Assembly: GCA_003219465.1 (NCBI GenBank)
Contig: QHOX01000163.1
Span: forward strand, 1 to 32,327
Source: Verrucomicrobiota bacterium
GTDB lineage: Bacteria; Verrucomicrobiota; Verrucomicrobiia; Chthoniobacterales; UBA10450
Direction: 5' to 3'
DNA length: 32,327 nucleotides
The notes beneath the pieces were generated by a model. The model had not been told where the DNA came from. It worked only from the letters and a program-made list of their open reading frames with translations, and ran no database searches. The translations under genes and the position numbers were made by a program. The stretch's first letter is position 1, and every line of letters starts with the position of its first letter. Shown here piece after piece: positions 1-6,891 of the stretch.

Positions 1-166
1 AGTCCATCAGCAGCGGCATCGGACGGCCGGGGTCACCGCCCCCGGCTACAGGTTCGACTGGGCCCAGACCCGACTCCAGCAGACAGGCGCCGCAGGATTG
101 CTGCGGCGAATTCGGTGGAATGGCTGCTCCGCATTTGCGACAAAATTTGCCTGTTGTGATTCTCAT
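1..166 (-). CDS. Ser/Thr protein kinase, N-terminal fragment with zinc ribbon (cut by window edge)
   Basis: Only the first 55 codons are present; the gene runs off the left edge. The ATG at 166 opens a frame starting MRITTGKFCRKCGAAIPP, with a CxxC (FCRKCG) and a second CxxC (SCGAC) followed by LLESGL. In Verrucomicrobiota and Acidobacteria this short zinc ribbon commonly starts a membrane-anchored Ser/Thr kinase encoded just after an ECF-type sigma factor. That is the arrangement here, with a gap of about 50 bases after the sigma gene. The kinase assignment rests on this head and the neighbour, since no catalytic motif is visible. Residues around VAGGGDPGR are encoded by a GTAG-hairpin repeat lying in frame. 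The alternative is another zinc-ribbon-headed protein. Confidence 0.6.
   Translation of the reverse strand, partial: MRITTGKFCRKCGAAIPPNSPQQSCGACLLESGLGPVEPVAGGGDPGRPMPLLMD
26..49 (-). repeat. GTAG-hairpin (REP-like) element inside the kinase frame
   Basis: On the minus strand GTAG is followed by a perfect 7-bp stem (GCCGGGG at 26-32 pairing with CCCCGGC at 40-46) and a 7-base loop. This is the GTAG-plus-hairpin layout of REP elements, and it is translated in frame as part of the kinase head. Confidence 0.6.
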
Positions 167-215
167 CGTCCGGCCATTCCCTTCACTTAAATAATGCACG
201 GAAATTCCTGATAGG

Positions 216-983
216 TTACGAGCGCAACGCGGCGATGAGGTGGCGCAGTTCATCTTCAATCTCGGCTGGCGTTGCCACCGTGTGCGCGACTTCCTCACGC
301 AACAGCTGTCGGTAACGCTGTCGCAGTCGATGAAATGCTTGTTTGACGGCGTTCTCAGTCATGCCAAACTCGAGCCCGATCTCCGCTTGCGACGGGCGAT
401 CCGGTTCGTCGGAGAGCAATGTGTTCAACCGCTCCAGTAACGGCGCGTTAGCTAATCGTTGAGATTCCTCGCGCAAGCGCGCGAACACCCGGTCGAGCAC
501 GGTGAACGCCCAGCGACGATCATAAAGCAGATCGGCGCTCAGCATGTCGCTTCGATCGAACTCGGTGGAATCTTCCGATTCGATCCAGTCGAGCGGAATC
601 AATGTTCGGCCGCCGCCACGTTTAATTGCTGCGGCGTCACGCCGCTCGTTCGCCATGAAATGCTTGAGCGAAGCCAGAAGAAAAGAACGCAACCGGCCCT
701 TTTCCTGTCGCACGGAATGGAAATCTTTGCGCTCTAAAATCAGCGCGAAAAACCCCTGGGTGACATCTTTCGCCTCCTCTGGCCTAACGCCCTCTCGCCG
801 CACGAAGCTATAAATCGGCCGCCAGTAAGTGCGGCAAAGATTTTCCAACGCCTCCTGCGCCGCTGGCGATTCACCTCGCGCCTCCAGCACCACGCTCCAG
901 TGCGTAGTCGTAAACGCGGCGGGGCCAACAGATGCCGGACTGGTCGCGTTAAGCGAAGTCACGTTATCGGGAGCGACGCTCAC
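216..983 (-). CDS. ECF-type sigma-70 family RNA polymerase sigma factor
   Basis: The 255-residue protein should direct RNA polymerase to a set of promoters. Residues about 25-110 (TTHWSVVLEA, YWRPIYSFVRR, DVTQGFFALIL, RLRSFLLASLKHF) match region 2 of the large ECF-like sigma factors common in Verrucomicrobiota and Planctomycetota. Residues about 185-235 (PSQAEIGLEFGMTENAVKQA, then FHRLRQRYRQLL) form the region 4 helix-turn-helix. It is longer than a classic ECF factor because of an insert between the two regions and a C-terminal helix, which is usual in this group. The start is GTG; no ATG lies near it, and no clear Shine-Dalgarno precedes it. A kinase gene follows on the same strand, suggesting a phosphorylation-linked signalling pair. 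A 14-bp palindrome abuts the start codon. Confidence 0.9.
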   Translation of the reverse strand: MSVAPDNVTSLNATSPASVGPAAFTTTHWSVVLEARGESPAAQEALENLCRTYWRPIYSFVRREGVRPEEAKDVTQGFFALILERKDFHSVRQEKGRLRSFLLASLKHFMANERRDAAAIKRGGGRTLIPLDWIESEDSTEFDRSDMLSADLLYDRRWAFTVLDRVFARLREESQRLANAPLLERLNTLLSDEPDRPSQAEIGLEFGMTENAVKQAFHRLRQRYRQLLREEVAHTVATPAEIEDELRHLIAALRS

Positions 984-997
984 ACTGTAATCACAGT
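984..997. promoter_or_regulatory. 14-bp palindrome touching the sigma-factor start codon
   Basis: ACTGT-AATC-ACAGT is a perfect 5-bp inverted repeat immediately upstream of the GTG start. It could be an operator or a small hairpin limiting translation. Only the palindrome itself is visible; the role is inferred. Confidence 0.3.
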
Positions 998-1098
998 AAA
1001 AAGGCGGGCCGAAAGCAAGCCAACATACAGCGGAGCAGACGTTGAGTGGCCGACGCGATACTGCTGCAAATCCGCAGTCTTGCTGGCGGATATCCCGT

Positions 1099-1149
1099 GG
1101 TAGGGATGCCGCGCCGCGGCATCCGGTGGCGCAGCGCGCCGGCGCTACC
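1099..1149. repeat. REPIN-like double hairpin, subfamily shared with 28905-28957
   Basis: The element starts GGTAGGGATG and ends GCGCTACC, so GTAG lies at both outer ends in inverted orientation. Inside are two hairpins: GATGCCGCG pairing with CGCGGCATC, and a second GGCGC-rich one. It begins two bases after the stop of the 86-residue gene. The element at 28905-28957 shares this plan and much of the sequence. The rest of 998-1098 shows nothing recognisable. Confidence 0.65.
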
Positions 1150-1151
1150 GA

Positions 1152-1412
1152 TCACGCCGGCAGCACGGTCGAGAGCGTCACCTCGCTGTCGATGGTTTCT
1201 TGAACGACGTTTTCTACCGTTGCGCCGACTTTTGATCCGTCGCGATCAACAATCCAGACCTGCTGGCCTTGTTCGAATGAACCGCGCGTCATCACCTTGA
1301 GCAACACACCCTCCTCGGTAGCCGGGTTATCGAGGACCTCAATGACGATTGCTTCAGTCTTTCCAAAGTCCGTCAGCAAAGTCAGGCTGTCATCAACGTT
1401 CGGCCTTTGCAT
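1152..1412 (-). CDS. Small conserved-looking hypothetical protein (86 aa)
   Basis: I do not recognise this family. The frame encodes a soluble acidic 86-residue protein with no signal peptide or membrane segment. Stretches such as EAIVIEVLDNPATEEGVLLK and QQVWIVDRDGSKVGATV alternate hydrophobic and polar residues, as a small beta-rich domain would. GGAG lies 11 bases upstream of the ATG, a long but usable spacing. It is the last gene of a minus-strand run, 79 bases after the DUF2127 gene, and a REPIN-like element follows its stop closely. Sensible amino-acid use and the repeat placed just outside the frame argue that it is real. A chance open frame cannot be excluded. Confidence 0.55.
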   Translation of the reverse strand: MQRPNVDDSLTLLTDFGKTEAIVIEVLDNPATEEGVLLKVMTRGSFEQGQQVWIVDRDGSKVGATVENVVQETIDSEVTLSTVLPA

Positions 1413-1491
1413 CGACAGCAGATCTCCGTTTTCCGCTAGAAGTATTCGGCGCTCGCTCCCCTGCCGAGTGTGTCCCGCACTCCCAAACGGA

Positions 1492-2037
1492 TCATTTATT
1501 TAAAGCTGTCTCGACCAGTTCACGTCGCGGTGGGGTATGCGCGCGGGGCTTGTCGCGTTTAAGCACGAGATACAAAAACCAGACAATGAAACAGTTCGCC
1601 AGCAAAGTGAGTACGCCCACCAAACCCGGTTGATGCCAGAGATGTCGGACCTCAATTGGAATCAGCGCCGCGGTAGCGAAAACCATCAGGAGTTCCGCCC
1701 AGCGCTGCTGCATGTACACGCCGATTCCCTCTGTGAAAAGAATTGCCGAATAAAACAGCGCCAAAAGACCGGTGGCCCGCAGGATGCCGTCAGCGAGGAT
1801 CGCTTGTAGTTTGTTGAGCAGATAAGCGACAGCTCTGCTGTGCTCCAGCAGAATTTCGTCGGCAGTCCAATCCGATAACGCATCAATCCAGCGAGTTCGC
1901 GCGTTCACAAAAAGCAGTGAAACACCAAGCAAAACCAGCAACACGCCCTTGCCGATTTTAAAGAGCCCAATCAGCTTGAGATAGCGAACACGCCGCGCAC
2001 CCTGCAAGATCGCAAGTTCGTGCGGCGGATTACTCAC
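1492..2037 (-). CDS. DUF2127 family membrane protein
   Basis: The 181-residue inner-membrane protein has about four transmembrane segments: residues about 24-44 (LFKIGKGVLLVLLGVSLLFV), 86-108, 118-132 and 140-160. The pattern LKLIGLFKIGKG near the N-terminus and the block GVYMQQRWAELLMVFATAAL followed by IPIEV are typical of DUF2127 (PF09900), whose function is unknown. The start is GTG and is forced, because an in-frame TAA directly precedes it. It lies 29 bases after the VOC gene on the same strand, so the two are probably co-transcribed. The C-terminal tail (KRDKPRAHTPPRRELVETAL) is charged and probably cytoplasmic. Confidence 0.85.
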   Translation of the reverse strand: MSNPPHELAILQGARRVRYLKLIGLFKIGKGVLLVLLGVSLLFVNARTRWIDALSDWTADEILLEHSRAVAYLLNKLQAILADGILRATGLLALFYSAILFTEGIGVYMQQRWAELLMVFATAALIPIEVRHLWHQPGLVGVLTLLANCFIVWFLYLVLKRDKPRAHTPPRRELVETALNK

Positions 2038-2066
2038 TTATTCCACTATTCGTTCAGACGCGGTCA

Positions 2067-2468
2067 TTACGCAATGATCGGACTTTCCCGGCAACAGATT
2101 TCCAGTTTGTTGCCGTCGGGGTCTTCGAAAAAGAAGGCGTAATAACCGGGGCTGTAACCCTCGCAAATTTCGGGTCCCTCCAGATTTTTTCCGCCGGCCT
2201 CGTGCACCAATTTTGCAATTTGGTCTACTTCTTCGCGCGTATAGGCCCAAAAGGCGATGCGCGTACCGTTGGGCCGGTGGTCCTTGTCCTGAGTGAAACC
2301 GAAAAATTCCAATGGCCGATCGCCACCCGCAGCATAGAACGTATGAAAATCCTCGCCCGGACTTTCGTGAACGAATCCAAGCTCCGGCAGAAATCTTCCG
2401 TAGAACTTTCTCGCCACTTCCATGTCTTTCACCCGCAAATCGATGTGATCAAAGCAACGCGTTTTCAT
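2067..2468 (-). CDS. VOC family (glyoxalase/bleomycin-resistance fold) protein
   Basis: The protein has 133 residues when started at the ATG at 2468 (MKTRCFDHIDLRVKDME). The frame stays open upstream, but that extension runs through a repeat element and has no domain, so I reject it. The sequence shows the vicinal-oxygen-chelate pattern: FDHIDLRVKD with a probable metal-binding His8, AFWAYTREEVDQI in the middle, and YYAFFFEDPDGNKLEICC at the end, where the Glu of KLEI is the usual second ligand. The substrate cannot be predicted; VOC members include lyases, dioxygenases and drug-binding proteins. It precedes the DUF2127 gene by 29 bases and follows mtnP after a 193-base gap filled with repeats. 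Confidence 0.85.
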   Translation of the reverse strand: MKTRCFDHIDLRVKDMEVARKFYGRFLPELGFVHESPGEDFHTFYAAGGDRPLEFFGFTQDKDHRPNGTRIAFWAYTREEVDQIAKLVHEAGGKNLEGPEICEGYSPGYYAFFFEDPDGNKLEICCRESPIIA

Positions 2469-2535
2469 ATTCCGAATTTCAATCTCATTGCAGCGCAATT
2501 CAATCGTGCTTGCCAATGTCGGCGGACCATTCTGT

Positions 2536-2558
2536 CCCCGGCGAGCCATACGCCGGGG
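2536..2558. repeat. Perfect 8-bp stem hairpin between mtnP and the VOC gene
   Basis: CCCCGGCG and CGCCGGGG flank a 7-base loop (AGCCATA). There is no T-run on either side, so an intrinsic terminator is unlikely. It has no GTAG next to it and seems distinct from the neighbouring REPIN. The gap 2469-2661 otherwise holds only that REPIN. Confidence 0.4.
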
Positions 2559-2576
2559 AAAGCGGCAGACGCAATA

Positions 2577-2651
2577 GGTAGGGCGCGTCACTCCGTGCGC
2601 GCCGCCCGTCACTCGCAAACAAACGGCGTGCAGAGGACTGTCCGCCCTACC
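2577..2651. repeat. REPIN-like element downstream of mtnP
   Basis: GGTAGGGCG and CGCCCTACC bound a 75-bp element made of two GTAG-hairpin units in inverted orientation. One arm carries the CACGGAGTG-type hairpin, the other the CAGAGGACTG-type. It reads as roughly the reverse complement of the element at 3608-3680, on the other side of mtnP. Confidence 0.75.
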
Positions 2652-2661
2652 GAACGGCGAT

Positions 2662-3537
2662 CTATTCAGCTACGAAACGCGCCAGAATCGGTCTCAGCTT
2701 TTCTATCGTGGCTTCCGGCCAGAGCTTCCGATCAGTCACCAAAGCCGTATCCAGCGCGGAATGTTCAGGCCAGTTCGGCTCACTGGGAATTCGCGGGATA
2801 ACGTCTGCAATGACTCTCCGGGCTGTCTCTGCATTTGCGATCAGGTGACTGAAAACGATCTCAGCCGACACCGGTTCCTCTTCGATTTTCCAAGAATCGT
2901 AGTCGGTGATCATGGCCATGGTCGCGAATGCGATCTCCGCTTCGCGAGCCAGCTTTGCCTCTGGAAGATTGGTCATGGCGATCACGTCGAATCCGTTGCG
3001 GTGATTGAATTCAGATTCCGCACGCGTCGAGAATGCCGGGCCGTCCATGTTCACGTAAGTGCCGCCGTTATGAACGGTGTATCCCAGTGACCTGGTCGGT
3101 TCAGCCAACAGGTTACGCAGGTTCGCGCTGATCGGTTCGGCGAATCCGACGTGCGCCACAATGCCTTCCCCGAAGAATGTATGCGCCGTCCTTTGACTGG
3201 TGCGATCGTAAAACTGCGAGGGCAAGACCACATCTCGCGGCACGTATTTTTCCTGTAAGCTGCCGACCGCCGCCACTGAAATGATCCAGCGAACGTTCAA
3301 CGAGCGAAGCGCGTAAATATTGGCGCGGTGATTTATTTCGTGCGGCAGAATCCGATGGCCGCGGCCATGTCGGGGCAAAAAGTAAACCTGACGCCCGCCT
3401 AATTTTCCACCGACGAGTACGTCCGACGGCGGTCCGAACGGTGTGTCGATTTTGTGTTCAGCCGTATCGCGCAATTCCTCCATCTGGTAGAGACCGCTGC
3501 CACCGATGATGCCGATCGCTGGAGTGTTTTCATTCAT
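2662..3537 (-). CDS. mtnP: S-methyl-5'-thioadenosine phosphorylase
   Basis: The 291-residue cytoplasmic enzyme cleaves methylthioadenosine with phosphate to adenine and methylthioribose-1-phosphate, recycling a by-product of polyamine and other SAM-dependent pathways. The N-terminal IGIIGGSGLYQME is the phosphate-binding opening of the family. Other family blocks are PRHGRGHRILPHEINHRANI, the VGSLQ region, the substrate block MDGPAFSTRAES and MTNLPEAKLAREAEI, followed by TDYDSWK. The length fits the trimeric MTAP class. The start ATG at 3537 gives the canonical N-terminus. Some family members use other 6-oxo or 6-amino purines, so specificity is not fully certain. Inverted copies of one REPIN-like element flank the gene, and it shares no obvious operon with metK-ahcY. 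Confidence 0.93.
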   Translation of the reverse strand: MNENTPAIGIIGGSGLYQMEELRDTAEHKIDTPFGPPSDVLVGGKLGGRQVYFLPRHGRGHRILPHEINHRANIYALRSLNVRWIISVAAVGSLQEKYVPRDVVLPSQFYDRTSQRTAHTFFGEGIVAHVGFAEPISANLRNLLAEPTRSLGYTVHNGGTYVNMDGPAFSTRAESEFNHRNGFDVIAMTNLPEAKLAREAEIAFATMAMITDYDSWKIEEEPVSAEIVFSHLIANAETARRVIADVIPRIPSEPNWPEHSALDTALVTDRKLWPEATIEKLRPILARFVAE

Positions 3538-3554
3538 GCTCGCCGCGATTTAAG

Positions 3555-3581
3555 ACACGAATTACACGAATTGTCACGAAT
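3555..3581. repeat. Short tandem repeat upstream of mtnP
   Basis: ACACGAATT occurs twice back to back (3555-3572), followed by the related GTCACGAAT and then looser variants to about 3600. It lies between the mtnP start and the upstream REPIN, where the mtnP promoter would be expected. It could be a regulator-binding array or simply a dispersed repeat. Confidence 0.4.
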
Positions 3582-3607
3582 CTCAGACACCAATTACGCG
3601 ATTTGTC

Positions 3608-3680
3608 GGTAGGGCGCGCAGTCCTCTGCGCGCCGATCGCGACGTAAAAGACGGCGCGCACAGGAGTGACGCGCCCTACC
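3608..3680. repeat. REPIN-like element between mtnP and miaB
   Basis: A 73-bp element bounded by GGTAGGGCGCGC and GACGCGCCCTACC. The left unit folds as GGCGCGCAG-TCCT-CTGCGCGCC; the right unit carries the CACAGGAGTG variant. It sits between the divergent starts of mtnP and miaB. Confidence 0.8.
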
Positions 3681-3741
3681 TGCCGCCCATGAACGCACTT
3701 TGGACGAACATCGGCTGGCCATGTATTGTTTCCGCCCGTCC

Positions 3742-5130
3742 ATGCCCAAATTTTTCATCAAAACCTACGGTTGCCAGATGAACGAGCGCGATTCGGAACA
3801 GGTCGCGCATTCGCTCGTGGCGCGCGGCTACGAGCGGGTCGGCCACGAATCGGAAGCCGACGTCGTGCTCCTGAACACATGTAGCGTGCGAGACATGGCC
3901 GACCAAAAAGCGCTTGGCAAGATGGGCATGCTCGGGCGGCTGGCGAAAGAGCGCCCGCACGTAGTGTTCGGGTTCCTCGGGTGCATGGCCCAGGCACGGG
4001 GCGCGTCGCTGCTCAAAGATTTGCCGCACGTCGATCTTGTCGTTGGCACGCAGAAATTTCACCGCGTGGCCGATTACCTGGATGAGCTGGTCACTACGAA
4101 GGCGGCGCGCACGGAGTGCGCGCCCTACCATTCAAAGCGAGCGATGGACGATTTGCGGTTCTCGATCGTTGATGTCGATGAAGAAGTCGGTTCGCAATCG
4201 ACCATTCGCGACCAGCAACTGATGCCCGGGCAGGCGACGGCTTTTGTCTCGATCATGCAGGGATGCAACATGCACTGCACTTTCTGCATCGTGCCGCAGA
4301 CGCGTGGAGCGGAACGCAGCCGCTCTATCGCGGAGATTGTGGCGGAAGGGCGCGATCTGGTTCTGCGCGGAGTCAAAGAAGTCACGCTACTGGGGCAAAT
4401 CGTGAATCTTTATGGCCGCCATGAATTTCCTAAGATCGACAACAAATCGCCGTTCGTGCAGTTGCTCGAATCCGTAAACGAAATCGAAGGGCTTGAGCGG
4501 CTTCGTTTCACTTCCCCGCATCCGATTGGTTTCCGAGACGACTTGATCGACGCAATCTCGCGACTCCCCAAACTTGCCGAACACGTTCATCTGCCGTTGC
4601 AATCAGGCTCGAACAAAATCTTGAGAGCGATGCACCGTGCGTACACCGCGGAGAAATATTTGGATCTGGTCGAGCGAATCCGGCGGGCGCGCAATGGCGT
4701 TGCAATTACCACCGACATCATCGTGGGATTTCCCGGCGAGACCGACGACGACTACCGGCAAACACGCGAGTTGGTCGAGCAAATTCAATTCGACAACGCG
4801 TTTGTGTTTCGTTGTTCGCCGCGCCGGGATACTCCGGCGGCAAAAAGCCCGGATCAAATCGACGAACACGTCAAGGAACAGCGCAATCAAGATTTGCTCG
4901 AGGTAGTAAACAAATCGAATCGCCGGATTCTCGAAGGCCTGGTTGCAACCGAGGTGGAAGTGCTTTGCGAAGGCCCCAGCAAAACAAATCGCGCCCGTCT
5001 GACGGGGCGAACCCGCACGAACAAGATTGTTGTATTTGAAGGTAACGAGGAATTGATCGGCGCGCTCGTTAATGTGCGGATCCATCGGGCCAATGGATTC
5101 AGCCTCTACGGCACGCCAGTGATGCGGTAG
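3742..5130 (+). CDS. miaB: tRNA-2-methylthio-N6-dimethylallyladenosine synthase
   Basis: A radical-SAM methylthiotransferase that converts i6A37 to ms2i6A37 in tRNAs reading UNN codons. With the ATG at 3742 (MPKFFIKTYGCQMNERDS) the protein has 462 residues. The UPF0004 domain carries Cys11, Cys47 and Cys81 for the auxiliary cluster. The radical-SAM CxxxCxxC is Cys175, Cys179 and Cys182 (GCNMHCTFC). The C-terminal TRAM domain spans about 395-460. TTG at 3700 and ATG at 3721 are alternative starts; I chose 3742 because family members begin at this point, but no strong ribosome site supports any of them. Residues 121-129 (AARTECAPY) come from a GTAG-hairpin repeat inserted in frame in the linker between the first two domains. 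Confidence 0.95.
   Translation: MPKFFIKTYGCQMNERDSEQVAHSLVARGYERVGHESEADVVLLNTCSVRDMADQKALGKMGMLGRLAKERPHVVFGFLGCMAQARGASLLKDLPHVDLVVGTQKFHRVADYLDELVTTKAARTECAPYHSKRAMDDLRFSIVDVDEEVGSQSTIRDQQLMPGQATAFVSIMQGCNMHCTFCIVPQTRGAERSRSIAEIVAEGRDLVLRGVKEVTLLGQIVNLYGRHEFPKIDNKSPFVQLLESVNEIEGLERLRFTSPHPIGFRDDLIDAISRLPKLAEHVHLPLQSGSNKILRAMHRAYTAEKYLDLVERIRRARNGVAITTDIIVGFPGETDDDYRQTRELVEQIQFDNAFVFRCSPRRDTPAAKSPDQIDEHVKEQRNQDLLEVVNKSNRRILEGLVATEVEVLCEGPSKTNRARLTGRTRTNKIVVFEGNEELIGALVNVRIHRANGFSLYGTPVMR
4101..4129 (-). repeat. Single REP-like unit in frame inside miaB
   Basis: The unit GGCGCGCACGGAGTGCGCGCC followed by CTACC matches the right-arm units of the REPINs near mtnP and at 6818. It forms a stem with GTAG on the minus strand. 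It is translated as AARTECAPY without disturbing the frame. Confidence 0.8.
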
Positions 5131-5203
5131 CGCCTGTTCAATCGCAAGTTGAAAACCGGCGCCACCTTATCGAGAATCACACGCCAGCAGTGAACCTTCA
5201 TTC

Positions 5204-5752
5204 ATGATTTACCATCTCTCCCTGCACAGCGCGGGAATTGTCGCAGGGGTTTTCCTCATCGCACTTGGCTTGATTGGTTTGACAAAGCCCGACGTCGCCA
5301 GTGTGGTGCAGCGGTTTCCACGCTCTCGCGTTGCCGGAGTTGTGCTGCTCACCATTTGCCTGGTTTGGACCTTCTGGTTGGTCGCGACCATCCAGATGGG
5401 CGAATTCTCCAGCTTTCGTCGTCCGCTGCTGATTGCCTTACCGATGGGCTACGTACTCGCGCTGTTTTTCGTGGATGAATTTCTCGCGGTACGCGCTCTC
5501 GGGATTCTCTGTTTGCTCGCAGCCGAACCGCTGCTTGATGCGGCCTTTTTGCGCTACGAAACGAGCCGCTTCCTGGTCACGGTGTTTGCTTACGTGCTGA
5601 TTATAGCGGGTTTGTTCTGGGTAGCGATTCCTTATACCCTTCGGGATCAGATCAATTGGATCGCACGGAGCGCTTTTCGCTGGCGCTGTCTACACGCAAT
5701 CGAGTTAATTTACGGCGGCGTGATTCTCGGATTTGCGTTTACGCAATATTAG
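5204..5752 (+). CDS. Hypothetical integral membrane protein
   Basis: I do not recognise the family. The 182-residue protein has about five or six hydrophobic segments: residues about 10-27 (AGIVAGVFLIALGLIGL), 43-63, 73-90, 95-110, 120-142 and 165-180. The segments are joined by short charged loops (KPDVASVVQRFPRSR, RYETSR). The protein begins directly with a membrane segment and has no soluble domain. It lies 73 bases after miaB and is followed by a REPIN and a glycosyltransferase gene on the same strand. The steady hydrophobic periodicity over the whole length makes it very likely real. The short gap 5131-5203 shows nothing. Confidence 0.75.
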   Translation: MIYHLSLHSAGIVAGVFLIALGLIGLTKPDVASVVQRFPRSRVAGVVLLTICLVWTFWLVATIQMGEFSSFRRPLLIALPMGYVLALFFVDEFLAVRALGILCLLAAEPLLDAAFLRYETSRFLVTVFAYVLIIAGLFWVAIPYTLRDQINWIARSAFRWRCLHAIELIYGGVILGFAFTQY

Positions 5753-5755
5753 ATT

Positions 5756-5824
5756 GTAGCGGCGGTCTGTGACCGCCGATAGACGCCAGCGAGAGAATTT
5801 CGGTGCTCATCGAGCGCCGCTACA
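5756..5824. repeat. REPIN-like element directly upstream of the glycosyltransferase
   Basis: GTAGCGGCGGTC-TGT-GACCGCC forms the left hairpin and CGGTGCTCATCGAGCGCCGCTAC the right. The outer GTAGCG and CGCTAC are inverted. It fills nearly the whole gap, ending ten bases before the next start codon. Confidence 0.75.
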
Positions 5825-5833
5825 GTAAATCGC

Positions 5834-6763
5834 ATGAACCGCATTCTGGTGATCCGTGGCGGCGCAATCGGCGATTTCATTCTCACTCTGCCTGCGCTCA
5901 AAGCGCTTCGTGATGCGCGGCCGCAGGCGCAAATCGAAATTCTCGGCTATAAGCACATTGCATTGCTTGCGGAGAAGCGGTTCTACGCGCAAGCAGTGCG
6001 TTCGATCGAATACGGACCGCTCGCCAGATTTTTCGCGCGTAACTCGAATTTGCCTGCGGAACTGGCAGATCATTTCGCCAGCTTCGATTTAATCGTCAGT
6101 TATCTCTATGACCCCGACGGGATCTTCGAAACAAATCTTCGTCGATCTGGCGTTGAAAATCTGATTTGCGGACCGGCAAGGGTCGTCGAAAACGCGGGCC
6201 GCGCGGCGCGGCAACTTGCGCGACCAATCGAGGAAATGGGAATCAATGTCATCGATCTTGCCGCGAGAATTTTTCCTTCGATGGAAGATCGGGAGTTTGC
6301 GCGCCAGTTTCTCGCATCGGTGCGGCAACCGATTGTGGCAATACATCCAGGAAGCGGCAGCAGCGAAAAGAACTGGCCACTGGAAAACTGGATTGGCTTA
6401 TTTTCGCCAAGCAGTCGTTTCGCAGAGTTCGAACGCCTGCTGGTGATCTCAGGCGAGGCAGACAAAGCTCAGACCGACCAATTAGAACGCGAATGGAAGA
6501 ATCGCGATGTCCTTTTCGCCAGGAACCTGCCGCTGCCTTGCCTCGCCGCCGTCCTTGAGCGCTCGATATTCATCGGGCACGACAGTGGAATTTCGCATCT
6601 GGCTGCGGCCGCCGGCGCCAATTGCATTCTACTCTTCGGCCCCACGGATCCAGATGTTTGGGCGCCAAAGAACGAGAACGTGCGAGTTCTCAGGCCACCA
6701 AGCGGCAGACTTGATGATCTCCAAATCGAGACGGTTGAAGCAGCTTTCGCCGCCGCACTGTAG
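5834..6763 (+). CDS. Glycosyltransferase family 9 (ADP-heptose:LPS heptosyltransferase-like)
   Basis: The 309-residue cytoplasmic, GT-B fold enzyme probably adds heptose or a related sugar to the lipopolysaccharide core on the inner leaflet. MNRILVIRGGAIGDFILTLP is the typical GT9 opening with its Gly-rich loop and Asp. HPGSGSSEKNWPLENW near residue 175 and GHDSGISHLAAAAGANCI followed by LLFGPTDPDVWAP (about 252-283) form the nucleotide-sugar site. The length is a little short for WaaC/WaaF but normal for the wider family. The acceptor cannot be read from sequence. Its 5' untranslated region must include or lie within the REPIN just upstream. It converges with galE. Confidence 0.88.
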   Translation: MNRILVIRGGAIGDFILTLPALKALRDARPQAQIEILGYKHIALLAEKRFYAQAVRSIEYGPLARFFARNSNLPAELADHFASFDLIVSYLYDPDGIFETNLRRSGVENLICGPARVVENAGRAARQLARPIEEMGINVIDLAARIFPSMEDREFARQFLASVRQPIVAIHPGSGSSEKNWPLENWIGLFSPSSRFAEFERLLVISGEADKAQTDQLEREWKNRDVLFARNLPLPCLAAVLERSIFIGHDSGISHLAAAAGANCILLFGPTDPDVWAPKNENVRVLRPPSGRLDDLQIETVEAAFAAAL

Positions 6764-6817
6764 GTGTTAAACCGCGAAAGTCGCCAGCACGCCGTTGCGT
6801 TTTACAATTCACACAAG

Positions 6818-6846
6818 CGGCGCGCACGGAGTGACACTCCCCTACC
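6818..6846 (-). repeat. Single REP-like unit between convergent genes
   Basis: The CGGCGCGCACGGAGTGACAC core followed by CCCTACC matches one arm of the elements around mtnP. It is partly degenerate and lacks a partner arm. The rest of 6764-6891 shows nothing else recognisable. Confidence 0.65.
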
Positions 6847-6891
6847 AAAACAGACTTGCTGCGAAATTAGAGTCGGGGACTGGGCTTGCCA

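Noticed and set aside
1-60. tRNA-like T-loop sequence GGTTCGACT
   Set aside because: No cloverleaf can be formed around it, and it lies in the kinase coding frame.
2536-2558. Intrinsic terminator for mtnP
   Set aside because: The stem is strong, but no T-run follows on either strand.
2577-3680. CRISPR-like repeats
   Set aside because: The repeats are dispersed inverted hairpins, not regularly spaced direct repeats with spacers, and no cas gene is present.
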